NCBI GenBank assembly: GCA_012269595.1
Contig: JAAXJX010000031.1
Coordinates: 41,028-86,475 of the forward strand
DNA from: Planctomycetia bacterium
Lineage (GTDB): Bacteria; Planctomycetota; UBA8108; UBA1146
DNA length: 45,448 nt
Reading direction: 5' to 3'
Below are positions 1 to 10,701 of the stretch, piece after piece (the first letter of the stretch is position 1; every line of letters begins with the position of its first letter). Below the pieces are notes generated by a model. The model worked only from the letters and a program-made list of their open reading frames with translations. It ran no database searches and was not told where the DNA came from. A program made the translations under genes and the position numbers.

Positions 1-1343
1 CTCTGGAGAGCTTGCTCGACTTCCTTTCGCACCAGGTGAATTCTCGGAATCACCTTCATCCCCAGGAGTTCATGAACTTCACCTTTGTGATGTTTCGCCA
101 ACTGGGACTCAAGCCAGGGCAAACGTCCACCCTGTCTTCCCCGCTTCTTGCGAGGAGTCAGCAGTCGACCCAAAACCTGTAACATTCCCCGTCGAGAAAC
201 CTCAGAACCCAGGTGCTTACTGGCGACATCTTCCAGATGGTGTGCTTCGTCAAAGATGACCTTTTGGTAACCGGGGATCACCAGGTCCGATTCATAATCC
301 CCTCTTCCCTTGCGTAAATTGAGATCTGCAAAGAAAAGGTGATGATTGACGATGACGATGTGTGCCCCGAATGCTTTCCGACGAGCCTCATAATAGAAAC
401 ACTCCCGGTAGTGGGGACATCTTGCCTTCAGTGATTGGTCTGAAGTGGATTGGAAGTCATTCCAGATCTCTTCTGGAACTTCCCCCGGCATCTCCTGCCG
501 TGTTCCTGTTTTCGCTTCAGCAAGACGATCGAGAATGTCTGCAATCCAGCCTTCTCTTTCCTCGTCCTCGGCGAAAATCTCCGGTTCAGAGGAAACCTGT
601 TCTGCCTTGCGACGACAGGCGTAGTTTCCGCGCCCTTGTATCAGTGCAAACTTGAAGTCCACCCCGAGGATTCTTTGCAGTGTCGGGAGATCCCTGTGAG
701 CCAACTGCTCACCCAACGGGATTGTTGCGGTGGAGATCACGACCCGACCGCGATTTTTCACAGCCCATAAAATGGCAGGAACAAGGTAGGCAAAAGACTT
801 GCCGATGCCGGTTCCTGCTTCCAACACAGCGACGTCACCATCATTGATGGCCCTATTGACCGAGTGTGCCATGCGCAGCTGCCCGGCTCTCTCCTCAAAG
901 CCTGGGAGGACTTTACCGAAAAGGCCATCCCCACCCAACACGCCGTCGATTTCTTTCGCCTCGACAGGGATCTCTTCCTTTTCGGGGAAGGGTTCAACGA
1001 CCCGATTCACCCGGGTCGCCTCATTATTGATGATGAAGAAGCCGAGACGGCGGGCTCCCGCCTCGGAAGCGATGGAAAGGTCTGCAGGGCTCGGGGTCAG
1101 ATCACCACCGGGATGATTGTGAATCAGGACCTGAAAGCCCTCCTCTGCCCTCTCGAGGAAAACAGGAACTGCGTTCGCGGTTCCGCGGGCAATCACTTCG
1201 ATACGATCCAGGAGGCCGGTCTCATCAAATGAGCCCAGAAAAAAGACTTCGTTGGAGCCCGCATCAAGGATGGCCTGAGCCATCCTTTGGCTCACCTCAG
1301 GAGCAAACAATTTACGGGTGTCGAGTCCCTCAGTCTTGCCCAC
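1..1343 (-). CDS. JAB-domain/DinG-family helicase fusion (3' end outside window)
   Basis: I read this frame directly from the minus strand; it stays open to the left edge, so only about 447 N-terminal residues are visible. Residues ~25-115 form a RadC/JAB (MPN-like) domain with the metal motif HNHPGGDLTPSPADL and an upstream Glu in GSNEVFFLG. Next comes an XPD/DinG-type superfamily 2 helicase core: Walker A AGTGIGKS, the motif-Ia-like VVISTATIPLGEQL, an Fe-S-type insert starting GRGNYAC and continuing RCPHYREC, then VNHHLFFADL and the DEAH box VIFDEAH. DinG helicases unwind DNA 5'-3' and resolve damaged or R-loop DNA; the role of the JAB part is unknown. The start is uncertain. GTG at 1343 keeps the KLFAPE segment that I expect to precede the JAB fold, while ATG at 1283 has a good GAGGTGA ribosome site. 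Two stop codons lie just upstream of this frame. Confidence 0.85.
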   Translation of the reverse strand, partial: MGKTEGLDTRKLFAPEVSQRMAQAILDAGSNEVFFLGSFDETGLLDRIEVIARGTANAVPVFLERAEEGFQVLIHNHPGGDLTPSPADLSIASEAGARRLGFFIINNEATRVNRVVEPFPEKEEIPVEAKEIDGVLGGDGLFGKVLPGFEERAGQLRMAHSVNRAINDGDVAVLEAGTGIGKSFAYLVPAILWAVKNRGRVVISTATIPLGEQLAHRDLPTLQRILGVDFKFALIQGRGNYACRRKAEQVSSEPEIFAEDEEREGWIADILDRLAEAKTGTRQEMPGEVPEEIWNDFQSTSDQSLKARCPHYRECFYYEARRKAFGAHIVIVNHHLFFADLNLRKGRGDYESDLVIPGYQKVIFDEAHHLEDVASKHLGSEVSRRGMLQVLGRLLTPRKKRGRQGGRLPWLESQLAKHHKGEVHELLGMKVIPRIHLVRKEVEQALQ

Positions 1344-1452
1344 CGATTCTTCTTTCCGGAAGGGATCGGACTGCCCGATTCCCGTTGGCTTTTCTTATCA
1401 TCCGGGCGATTGGATGACTCGCAAGGGTGCCCACAGGAAAACGAAAGAAAGA

Positions 1453-1491
1453 AAAAGCCCCACCCGGACTGATTGTCCGGGTGGGGCTTTT
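1453..1491 (-). terminator. Strong rho-independent terminator hairpin
   Basis: A perfect 17-bp stem (1453-1469 pairing with 1475-1491) with a 5-base loop, GC-rich core and A/T-rich outer ends. Read on the minus strand it follows the stop of the secreted protein gene by 24 bases and ends in a run of T. It could work in both directions, but only the minus-strand gene ends into it. Confidence 0.9.
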
Positions 1492-1515
1492 GAATCAGAC
1501 AGGTTCAGCCCGAAA

Positions 1516-3279
1516 TCAGCAACCGCCAGTGGGGTTTTGACAGTCGAGAGGATCTGTGTCGGTCGGATCCACTCCGCAGTTGGTCCCCGGAGCCGGAGGC
1601 TCAGCAGAACCACTGAAGAGGAAACCCAACAGTGAAATGGCGTCGGCAATGTTGTTAGCGCCATCGTCGTTCACGTCACCCGCATCGAGACAGCCCGGCG
1701 CCGCTGAGCCGCTGAAGAGGAAGCCCAGCAATGCAATGGCGTCAGCAATGTTCAGGGCAGCATCACCATTGACGTCACCACGACGGAACTGGTTACCGGT
1801 GGCGCAGTTGGCGTCGGTGGCACAATCAGGATCATCGCAGTCAGCCAGGGAGTCGCCATCGTCGTCGATTCCGTTACCGCAGTCTTCCGTCGGAGTCGGG
1901 CCACCCGGTCCAAAATCGTTTCCGTAAAGGACACAGGAGATTCCGGTGAAGACGAATTCAGCGGAATAGGACTCGTTGGTTCCATCATTGTCGGCATCGA
2001 TATCCGGGAAGATTCCGAAACTGGTCAGAACATCGACCAGAGTTCCGGTGAACGGATCCGGTGCGGGAAGCGTCACCAGGAAAGTCTCAGTCAGGAAGGC
2101 GGCCGTCGGGGTCGAAGTGAATTCGAAGATCCCGGAACCCGGGGTCGTTTCGGAGAAGGTTGCCGCCACGGTCAGGTCATTCAGCGGAATTCCCGAGATC
2201 ACGATCGTTCCAGGACCTGCGGTCAGCAGGTTGTTGACAATGTCACCCCCGGGGAACTGGGAGACGATGTTTCCATTGTCGTCGTAGGATTCAGAATCGA
2301 TCACGAACTCGTTGGCTCCGTCGTTGTTATTGGTGGGATCACCATCCACATCCATGCCCCCGTAGGTGTTGAGAGTGATCTCAGGGTCATTGGTGTAGGT
2401 CGGGTCATCCAGATCAGCCACTTCCAAGAGGAAGGGGAAGTTGGTGAGGTTGCTGGCCAGCAGGGCATTCAGTCCATCGGTCAGCAACGGATTGGTACCG
2501 AGGATTCCTCCGGTTACTTCCTGACTGGTGGCCACGAAGCCATCAAAGGGTGTCGGATCAATCGGTACGATGTTGCAGGAGATTCCCGAAAAGACAAACT
2601 CGGCAGAGTATGACTCATTGGTGCCGTCACTGTCGGCATCCACATCCGGGAAAATTCCAAAACTGGTCAATACGTCGACCAGGGTTCCCGTGAACGGATC
2701 GGGAGCGGGAAGCGTCGAAAGAAAAGTCTCGGTCAGGAAAGCAGCCGTCGGGGTCGAGGTGAACTCGTAGATTCCGGAACCGGCTGCAGTCTCACTGAAG
2801 TTGGCGGAAACTGTCAGGTCATTCAGCGGAATCCCGGAAATGACGATGGTTCCCGGACCTGCGGTCAGAAGGCCATTGGTGATGTTGCCCCCTGTAAAGG
2901 TGGAGAGGAAATCACCGGTCACCGGATCCAGAGAGCCCGGAGTCACGATGAAATTGTTGGTCCCTGAAGCGTTATTGGTGGGATCACCATCTTCATCCAC
3001 ACCCGAGAAAGCATTGAGGGTGATATCCGGATCATTGGTGTAAGTCGGATCATCGAGATTGGCCACTTCCAAAAGGAAGGGGGAGGTCTCGAGGTTGCTG
3101 GCGAGCAACGCGTTCAAGCCGTCCGTCAACAGGGGGTTCGTTCCCAGAATTCCCCCAGTCACCTCCTGGCTGGTGGCGACAAAGGCCGGGCGAATGTGGT
3201 CCGCGTGAACGGTGGCACTGCCGGCAACAAAAAGACAGGCGAGCAAAAAGGCCTGTAGTCTCACGAAATGACAAACCAT
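1516..3279 (-). CDS. Secreted protein: two copies of an unknown domain plus dockerin-like tail
   Basis: A 587-residue protein with a signal peptide (hydrophobic FLLACLFVAGSATVHA), then two copies of a ~200-residue domain, each starting FVATSQEVTGGILGTNPLL and ending SAEFVF(S/T)GISC. A CGNGIDDDGDSLADCDDPDC segment follows, and a C-terminal dockerin-like pair of calcium-loop motifs (DVNGDAALNIAD and DVNDDGANNIAD, each followed by LLGFLFSG). I do not recognise the duplicated domain. It is rich in Asp and Asn, and each copy carries DxDADxDGTNES, which suggests calcium binding, and a single terminal Cys. The start is ATG 3279 because the GGAGGA ribosome site covers the upstream in-frame ATG at 3294. 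The protein is likely exported and cell-surface or matrix associated. A terminator follows, so it is probably monocistronic. Confidence 0.85.
   Translation of the reverse strand: MVCHFVRLQAFLLACLFVAGSATVHADHIRPAFVATSQEVTGGILGTNPLLTDGLNALLASNLETSPFLLEVANLDDPTYTNDPDITLNAFSGVDEDGDPTNNASGTNNFIVTPGSLDPVTGDFLSTFTGGNITNGLLTAGPGTIVISGIPLNDLTVSANFSETAAGSGIYEFTSTPTAAFLTETFLSTLPAPDPFTGTLVDVLTSFGIFPDVDADSDGTNESYSAEFVFSGISCNIVPIDPTPFDGFVATSQEVTGGILGTNPLLTDGLNALLASNLTNFPFLLEVADLDDPTYTNDPEITLNTYGGMDVDGDPTNNNDGANEFVIDSESYDDNGNIVSQFPGGDIVNNLLTAGPGTIVISGIPLNDLTVAATFSETTPGSGIFEFTSTPTAAFLTETFLVTLPAPDPFTGTLVDVLTSFGIFPDIDADNDGTNESYSAEFVFTGISCVLYGNDFGPGGPTPTEDCGNGIDDDGDSLADCDDPDCATDANCATGNQFRRGDVNGDAALNIADAIALLGFLFSGSAAPGCLDAGDVNDDGANNIADAISLLGFLFSGSAEPPAPGTNCGVDPTDTDPLDCQNPTGGC
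1933..3183 (-). repeat. Internal tandem duplication, period 645 bp
   Basis: Two long copies, 2575-3183 (first in the protein) and 1933-2538 (second), begin 645 bases apart. Many stretches of 15-20 bases are nearly identical, for example the segment encoding TAGPGTIVISGIPLNDLTV. Copy two is one codon shorter. The nucleotide as well as protein similarity points to a fairly recent duplication or ongoing homogenisation. Confidence 0.9.
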
Positions 3280-3490
3280 GGAATCCTCCTCCAAGGCGAT
3301 AAGCCCATTGATTTCAAGAATAGTAATTCAGAGCGAATCCCGATTATCCCCCTGCACCGTACAGCGATCAATGACATTGACTCTTGTGACTCCCCTGTCC
3401 TGACGCCTTTGTGATTCCCGTACAAAAGCCATAACACCATTCAAATCCGACACTTAACCACGATACGAAACCCGGGAGATCCCACAGAAA

Positions 3491-3532
3491 CAAAAAAAAC
3501 CGGCTGGGAGTCCCCAGGACTCCCAGCCGGTT
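3491..3532 (-). terminator. Terminator of the ATP synthase operon
   Basis: A perfect 16-bp stem (3498-3513 with 3517-3532) and 3-base loop, followed on the minus strand by a run of eight T (3492-3499). It lies 28 bases after the atpC stop, so it ends the atp operon. The remaining 3280-3490 holds nothing I can call firmly. A TATTCT at the 5' side of the secreted-protein gene could be a -10 box but lacks a convincing -35. Confidence 0.92.
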
Positions 3533-3560
3533 CATAGTCGTTCTGTGCTTCCTGAAATAA

Positions 3561-3824
3561 TCAGGACTCCTGAAGACCCTCTGCAAGTATCGAAACGTGA
3601 TTGTCGAGAACCTCCATGAACCCTCCCCGAACGGTCCACTTTCGCTCTCCATCACTTTCCGTCTTCAGAACCAGAGAACCCTCACCCAGAGCTGTGATCA
3701 GGGGAGCATGGTTGGGAAGAATCCCGACCCTGCCGTCGAGAGCGTGAGCTCCGACGAAGGTCACCTGACCGTCGAATACAGCCCCTTCCGGAGAAAGCAA
3801 CTGGCAGTGAATCATGTCGGCCAT
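3561..3824 (-). CDS. atpC: ATP synthase F1 epsilon subunit, short form
   Basis: An 87-residue epsilon subunit of the F1 sector, part of the central stalk that links the rotor ring to the catalytic head. The N-terminal beta-sandwich is complete and typical: IHCQLLSPEG, FVGAHALDGRVGILPNHAPLI and WTVRGGFMEVLDNHVSILAE. The usual family length is 130-140 residues. Here the stop falls directly after the beta domain, so the C-terminal two-helix domain, which inhibits hydrolysis in many bacteria, is absent. The gene starts 2 bases after the atpD stop, with GAGGG as ribosome site in the end of atpD. It is the last gene of the operon. Confidence 0.95.
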   Translation of the reverse strand: MADMIHCQLLSPEGAVFDGQVTFVGAHALDGRVGILPNHAPLITALGEGSLVLKTESDGERKWTVRGGFMEVLDNHVSILAEGLQES

Positions 3825-3826
3825 TC

Positions 3827-6191
<2,365 letters not shown>

Positions 6192-6236
6192 GAGTTTCTC
6201 CTCTGTTTCAGGAAGCCCGCACGGGCCTCCGATTCA

Positions 6237-7757
6237 TTACTGGGGCAGCTTGGCTGCGAAATCCTTGCTGAAGTTTCCAGCCACTGACTTGAGCTTCTCT
6301 TCCATCTCGTCGTTGATCTCTCCGGTGGATTTGATCGACTCGATGATTTCAGGGAACTCTGTGCGCACATGCTCCAGGAACTGGGGCTCGAAATCTGCCA
6401 ATGAGTTAACCGGCAGGGAATCGAGGAATCCGTTCGATCCACACCAAATGATAAGGACCTGCTCCGAGATCGGCATCGGCTTGTACTGCGGCTGCTTGAG
6501 GATCTCCACCATGCGGAAACCGCGATCAAGCTGGGCCTGAGTGGCCTTGTCCAACTCGGTTCCCAACTGTGCGAACGCTTCCAATTCACGGAAGGCGGAC
6601 AAGTCCAGTCGCAGAGAACCAGCGATCTTTTTCATCGCCTTGATCTGTGCAGAACCTCCCACCCGCGACACCGAGATACCCACGTTCACCGCGGGACGCT
6701 GTCCAGCGAAGAACAGGTTCGGCTCGAGGTAGATCTGACCATCCGTAATCGAGATCACGTTCGTCGGGATGTATGCGGACACCTCACCCTCCTGGGTCTC
6801 GATCACCGGCAACGCAGTGAGAGATCCGCCGCCAAGGTCATCGGAGAGCTTTGCAGATCTCTCGAGAAGGCGGGAGTGGAGGTAGAACACGTCTCCGGGG
6901 TAAGCCTCACGTCCGGGAGGACGACGCAGAAGCAGGGAGAGCTGGCGGTATGCCGCGGCCTGCTTGGAAAGGTCGTCGTAGACGCAAAGGGTGTGTCCCC
7001 CGTTGTACATGAAGTGCTCAGCCATGGCGCAACCGGAGTACGGTGCGATGTACTGCAGCGGTGCAGGTGCGGACGCCGGAGCGCTGACGACGATGGTGTA
7101 ATCCATCGCGCCCTCTTTCTCGAGGCGATCCACCACACCGGCGATGGTCGAACCCTTCTGACCGACCGCCACGTACACACAGATCACACCACTGTCTTTC
7201 TGGTTGATGATCGTGTCGATGGCGATGGCGGTCTTGCCGATTCCGCGGTCACCAATGATCAGCTCCCGCTGACCACGACCGATGGGAATCGTCGAGTCGA
7301 TCGCTTTGATTCCGGTCTGAAGCGGCTCGTGCACCGACTTCCTGTCGGCGATACCCGGAGCCGGGGATTCCACCGGACGGTAGGTGTCGGTCTTGATGGG
7401 GCCTTTTCCGTCGAGGGGGTTACCCAGCGGGTCCACCACTCGGCCCAGAAGAGCCTCACCACAGGGAACCTGCATGACGGTTCCGGTACGCTTGACGGAG
7501 TCACCCTCCTTCAGCGTGGAGAAATCACCCAGAATCACCGCTCCGATGGAGTTCTCTTCCAGGTTGAACGCCAGGCCGTTGGCACCATTGGCAAACTCGA
7601 GCATCTCTCCTGCCATGCAGTTGGAGATACCGTAGATGCGGGCAATTCCGTCACCCACCTCGAGCACGGTGCCCACCTCGTCGACGGCCAGGTCAGACTG
7701 GTAGTTCTCGATCTCCTTCTTGAGGACTGAGGAGATTTCGTCGGCATTAATTTTCAT
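6237..7757 (-). CDS. atpA: ATP synthase F1 alpha subunit
   Basis: A 506-residue alpha subunit, the non-catalytic nucleotide-binding subunit of F1. P-loop GDRGIGKT at residues 169-176, and typical [13 protein letters not shown] near the N-terminus. The segments [14 protein letters not shown] and [15 protein letters not shown], which carries the arginine finger, are intact. Its start overlaps the end of atpH by 11 bases, so the two are translationally linked. Length is normal. Confidence 0.97.
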   Translation of the reverse strand: MKINADEISSVLKKEIENYQSDLAVDEVGTVLEVGDGIARIYGISNCMAGEMLEFANGANGLAFNLEENSIGAVILGDFSTLKEGDSVKRTGTVMQVPCGEALLGRVVDPLGNPLDGKGPIKTDTYRPVESPAPGIADRKSVHEPLQTGIKAIDSTIPIGRGQRELIIGDRGIGKTAIAIDTIINQKDSGVICVYVAVGQKGSTIAGVVDRLEKEGAMDYTIVVSAPASAPAPLQYIAPYSGCAMAEHFMYNGGHTLCVYDDLSKQAAAYRQLSLLLRRPPGREAYPGDVFYLHSRLLERSAKLSDDLGGGSLTALPVIETQEGEVSAYIPTNVISITDGQIYLEPNLFFAGQRPAVNVGISVSRVGGSAQIKAMKKIAGSLRLDLSAFRELEAFAQLGTELDKATQAQLDRGFRMVEILKQPQYKPMPISEQVLIIWCGSNGFLDSLPVNSLADFEPQFLEHVRTEFPEIIESIKSTGEINDEMEEKLKSVAGNFSKDFAAKLPQ

Positions 7758-8331
7758 CGATCAGGTCTTTCCCGAATCGGGTTTGTAACACTTCCTGACG
7801 AACCCTCTGCAAATGACTGCGGAGAGATCCGTCGACGACCAGGTCACCGACCTGAATCGTCAATCCTGCAAGGAGTCCGGCGTCCACCACTTCGGTAGCG
7901 ACAACCTCCCGGCCCGTTTTTGATTTGATGCTGGCCACCAGAGCATCCCGCTGTTCAGCAGGAATCTCAGTGGCACTCGTGATCGTGGCCTTGACACGAC
8001 CGGCGGCGACATCTTCCAACTCCCCGTAGGTGTCAGCGATGTCCTCCACCAGGAACTGACGTCCCCGGTCGATCAGCAACTTGAGCAGGTTGAGAACCGG
8101 CTCCGCCACCTTTCCGGCCAATGCGGCCTGAAGTGCGGCTTTTTTGTTTTCCCGGCTGATCTTGGGGCTTTCGATGAAAACCCTCAGCTGGGCGTCATCC
8201 GAGATGGCATTGGCCACGGCGTTCAGTTGATCGCCGTATGCGGAAGCATCTCCCTGAGCAGTACCGACCTGAAGCATCGCCGATGCATAGGCCAGAGCTG
8301 CCGGATGTCGCTGTTTTGTCGAAGCCGCCAT
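7747..8331 (-). CDS. atpH: ATP synthase F1 delta subunit
   Basis: A 194-residue delta (OSCP) subunit that ties the peripheral stalk to the top of F1. It begins with the helical domain ([14 protein letters not shown]) and has [20 protein letters not shown] in the middle. The C-terminal signature is [20 protein letters not shown]. It is slightly longer than the usual ~180 residues. GGAGGAG lies just before ATG 8331. It overlaps atpA at its 3' end. Confidence 0.93.
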   Translation of the reverse strand: MAASTKQRHPAALAYASAMLQVGTAQGDASAYGDQLNAVANAISDDAQLRVFIESPKISRENKKAALQAALAGKVAEPVLNLLKLLIDRGRQFLVEDIADTYGELEDVAAGRVKATITSATEIPAEQRDALVASIKSKTGREVVATEVVDAGLLAGLTIQVGDLVVDGSLRSHLQRVRQEVLQTRFGKDLIDEN

Positions 8332-8365
8332 CGGCTCCTCCTCGTCAATGAACCAGTTGATTCAA

Positions 8366-8953
8366 CTAGTCGATTTTTTGGTACTGCTCGATCGCTTCCT
8401 GAGCGATGCGCTGGTGATCGGATCCATCGAGGGAACGACCGATCAGACGCTCGGAAATGGTCAAGGACAGGTCCACAGAAAGTTTGTGGACTTCGTCGAT
8501 GGCCACGTCTTTTGCGCGACTGATCTCTGCCAAAGCCTTGTCGGTCATTGCCTGCGCCTCTTTGGCAGCAGTTGCCTTGACCTGTTCAGCCACAGCCTGG
8601 GCATCCCTTTTCCCTTCAGCAACGATCTCACTGGCCTCGCGGCGCGCCTCACGAAGAATCTCTTCATTCTCCGCTTTGGTCTGCTCCATCTGGGCCTGCA
8701 TGCGATCTGCTGCTTCCAGGGATTCCTTGATCTTGTGCTCACGCTCTTCCATGGCCTTGACGATCGGTCCCCATGCAGCCTTCTTGAGGATGAGGAGAGC
8801 CGTCAGGAAGATTCCAACGGTCCAACCGGCCGTCTTGAAATCAAAGTCCATCGGACCTTTGCCACTGGTGTCCGCAGCGTATGAAACCGCGGGGAAGAGG
8901 ATCAGAGCCACTCCAACGATCAGGAAGGAGAGCTTGCTGCTCAGTTTCCGCAT
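8366..8953 (-). CDS. atpF: ATP synthase Fo b subunit with N-terminal signal peptide
   Basis: A 195-residue b subunit forming the peripheral stalk. After a signal-peptide-like segment (residues ~9-26, LSFLIVGVALILFPAVSYAA) comes the real membrane anchor (TVGIFLTALLILKKAAWGPI). A long charged coiled coil follows (MEEREHKIKESLEAADRMQA and onward), ending in ISERLIGRSLDG. Ordinary b subunits start at the anchor; an extra leader of this kind is something I associate with planctomycetes. The start overlaps the atpE stop as TAATG. Confidence 0.94.
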   Translation of the reverse strand: MRKLSSKLSFLIVGVALILFPAVSYAADTSGKGPMDFDFKTAGWTVGIFLTALLILKKAAWGPIVKAMEEREHKIKESLEAADRMQAQMEQTKAENEEILREARREASEIVAEGKRDAQAVAEQVKATAAKEAQAMTDKALAEISRAKDVAIDEVHKLSVDLSLTISERLIGRSLDGSDHQRIAQEAIEQYQKID

Positions 8954-9249
8954 TAGGCAGCAGCCTTGGTGGCGTTGATGATTCCGGACTGGATGAGGAA
9001 GCAGATCACGGCAGCGAAGAGGGCCACACCCTCGATGAATGCTGCGGTCAGGATCATGTTGGCGCGAATGTCGCCAGCTGCCTCGGGGTTACGTGCGATG
9101 CCCTCCATGGCGGATCCGGCCAGGCGACCAATACCCATGCCAGCGCCGATGGCGGCAAGGCCAGCGCCGATACCGGCACCCAGGATGCCGTAGTTGAGGA
9201 CAGAGCTGTCAGCTGCCGCAAATGCGATGAAACTCAGAATCGTTTCCAT
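8953..9249 (-). CDS. atpE: ATP synthase Fo c subunit
   Basis: A 98-residue, two-helix rotor-ring proteolipid. Helix 1 is Gly/Ala rich (GAGIGAGLAAIGAGMGIG), the polar loop is SAMEGIARNPEA, and helix 2 carries the ion-binding Glu in AAFIEGVALFA. The positions that are Gln in helix 1 and Glu-Ser in helix 2 of sodium-type rings are not polar here, so proton coupling is the better guess. It is longer than the usual ~80 residues, with an N-terminal lead of ~18 residues. AAAGGAAA precedes ATG 9249. Confidence 0.95.
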   Translation of the reverse strand: METILSFIAFAAADSSVLNYGILGAGIGAGLAAIGAGMGIGRLAGSAMEGIARNPEAAGDIRANMILTAAFIEGVALFAAVICFLIQSGIINATKAAA

Positions 9250-9330
9250 GGTTTCCTTTCTTGATCACCCTCCGGGTGATCCACGAATCACTTCCCTGTG
9301 AAACGCATTGATTGATCTATTGAGGTTTTC

Positions 9331-10107
9331 CTAGTGCTCCGGATGCAGAGCGGCTCCCAGGAAAACAGTGGTCAAATTTGTAAAAATGAACGCCTGAATC
9401 ATGGCGACCAAAAGTTCAAGGAATGTCAGGGCGACGGCTCCCAGTGCGGAGATCAGCGAAATGCCGCCCCCCACCACAAGGTTGTCCAATGTCGCCACGG
9501 CGGTACCCGACATGATCACGGCGAGAAGAATGTGCCCGCCCATCATGTTTGCGAAGAGTCGAATCGCCAGAGCACACGGTTTGATCAGGTGACCAGCGGC
9601 CTCGATGATGATCATCAATGGCCACAGAGGTGCCGGACCCACGAGGAGGTTGTCTTTCCAATAGGAGACGACCCCATTTTCCTTCATGCCAAAGAAGTGG
9701 TAGGTCACGAAGGCGATTCCTGCGAGAGCTGCGGTCACACTGATGTTTCCGGTGGCCGTGGCGGAGAAGGGAATCAATCCCAACAGGTTGCAGGTGACGA
9801 TGAAAAAGAAGTAGGTCCAGAGAAGCGGAAGGAAACGATAGGTATCCGCACCCAAAGTGGGCTTCACCATATCATCGCGCAAAAAGACCAGCATCGCTTC
9901 GAGCATGCTCGAAAGAGTGCCTTTGGATTCACCGGTCTCAATCTGCTTCGCCAGCCCCTTGGCCACGCGGCTGAAGAGGAAGACGCAGATGAGAGTGGCA
10001 ATCAGCATCATCATGACATGCTTCGTCAGCCCGATCTGATCCAGAAAGGGATGAAGTGACTTGTCGAGCACATGGCTCAGTGGATCACCAGCAGCAAATG
10101 TCAGCAT
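9331..10107 (-). CDS. atpB: ATP synthase Fo a subunit
   Basis: A 258-residue membrane stator with five or six helices that forms the proton half-channels. The key arginine is in KPCALAIRLFANMMGGHILL, and the last helix is ELLVAMIQAFIFTNLTTVFL. I chose ATG 10107, with AAGGTG just upstream, over an in-frame GTG at 10146 that has no good ribosome site and would only add 13 residues. It lies 81 bases upstream of atpE. Confidence 0.95.
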   Translation of the reverse strand: MLTFAAGDPLSHVLDKSLHPFLDQIGLTKHVMMMLIATLICVFLFSRVAKGLAKQIETGESKGTLSSMLEAMLVFLRDDMVKPTLGADTYRFLPLLWTYFFFIVTCNLLGLIPFSATATGNISVTAALAGIAFVTYHFFGMKENGVVSYWKDNLLVGPAPLWPLMIIIEAAGHLIKPCALAIRLFANMMGGHILLAVIMSGTAVATLDNLVVGGGISLISALGAVALTFLELLVAMIQAFIFTNLTTVFLGAALHPEH

Positions 10108-10180
10108 CCCGCACCTTTCTGCTCGCAGAACTGTCTCGATTCCCACGTCTCATTTGACACTTTTCATGTCACACGAGAGA

Positions 10181-10651
10181 TCAAGACTCCTGCTGCGATT
10201 CCGTTTCCTTGGGCAAATCCGGCTCTTCCGCCGTTTCCGCTTTCTTGTTCAGGACCGTTTCCTCTTGCAGATACTGCTGCAAAGAGAAGATCTCGACTCC
10301 CAACACGACGAGGTAGAAACACACCGCCGCAATCAGGGTCCGGCCACCGGTCTCGTGGCCGTAAATGTTGAACACCGGCACCTGGCTGGCTGCCAGAACC
10401 AGAGCTCGCAAACCCATGCCCAGGAAAACCTTGCCTACCGCCCTGTCCGCTTCGGAACGCAGGATCGATAACAGGTTTCGTATCCCCAACACCCCCAAAA
10501 GGGCGGCGACGGCCATTCCGTATCCAAGAATGGGCACCGTTTCCTCTCCCCAAAGGGATGAAACCGGCGCATACGCCAGGGCTCCAATGATCAAAAGAAG
10601 ACCCAAAGTCCTCAGCAGAAATCTCAGCGTCAATCGCGAGAGTCCGCTCAA
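10181..10651 (-). CDS. AtpI-like four-helix membrane protein of the atp operon
   Basis: A 156-residue protein with four predicted membrane helices (around residues 12-30, 42-60, 78-93 and 104-124) and a charged C-terminal tail (KKAETAEEPDLPKETESQQE). Size, topology and its position right before atpB fit the AtpI/ATP synthase subunit I family, which assists Fo assembly. Sequence similarity alone would not have convinced me. The start is TTG 10651, with GGAGG 6 bases upstream. Confidence 0.7.
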   Translation of the reverse strand: MSGLSRLTLRFLLRTLGLLLIIGALAYAPVSSLWGEETVPILGYGMAVAALLGVLGIRNLLSILRSEADRAVGKVFLGMGLRALVLAASQVPVFNIYGHETGGRTLIAAVCFYLVVLGVEIFSLQQYLQEETVLNKKAETAEEPDLPKETESQQES

Positions 10652-10701
10652 GGGATCCTCCGGTCTTTCGATTTCGTTTCACACATCCAGACTTCGCCGC
10701 A

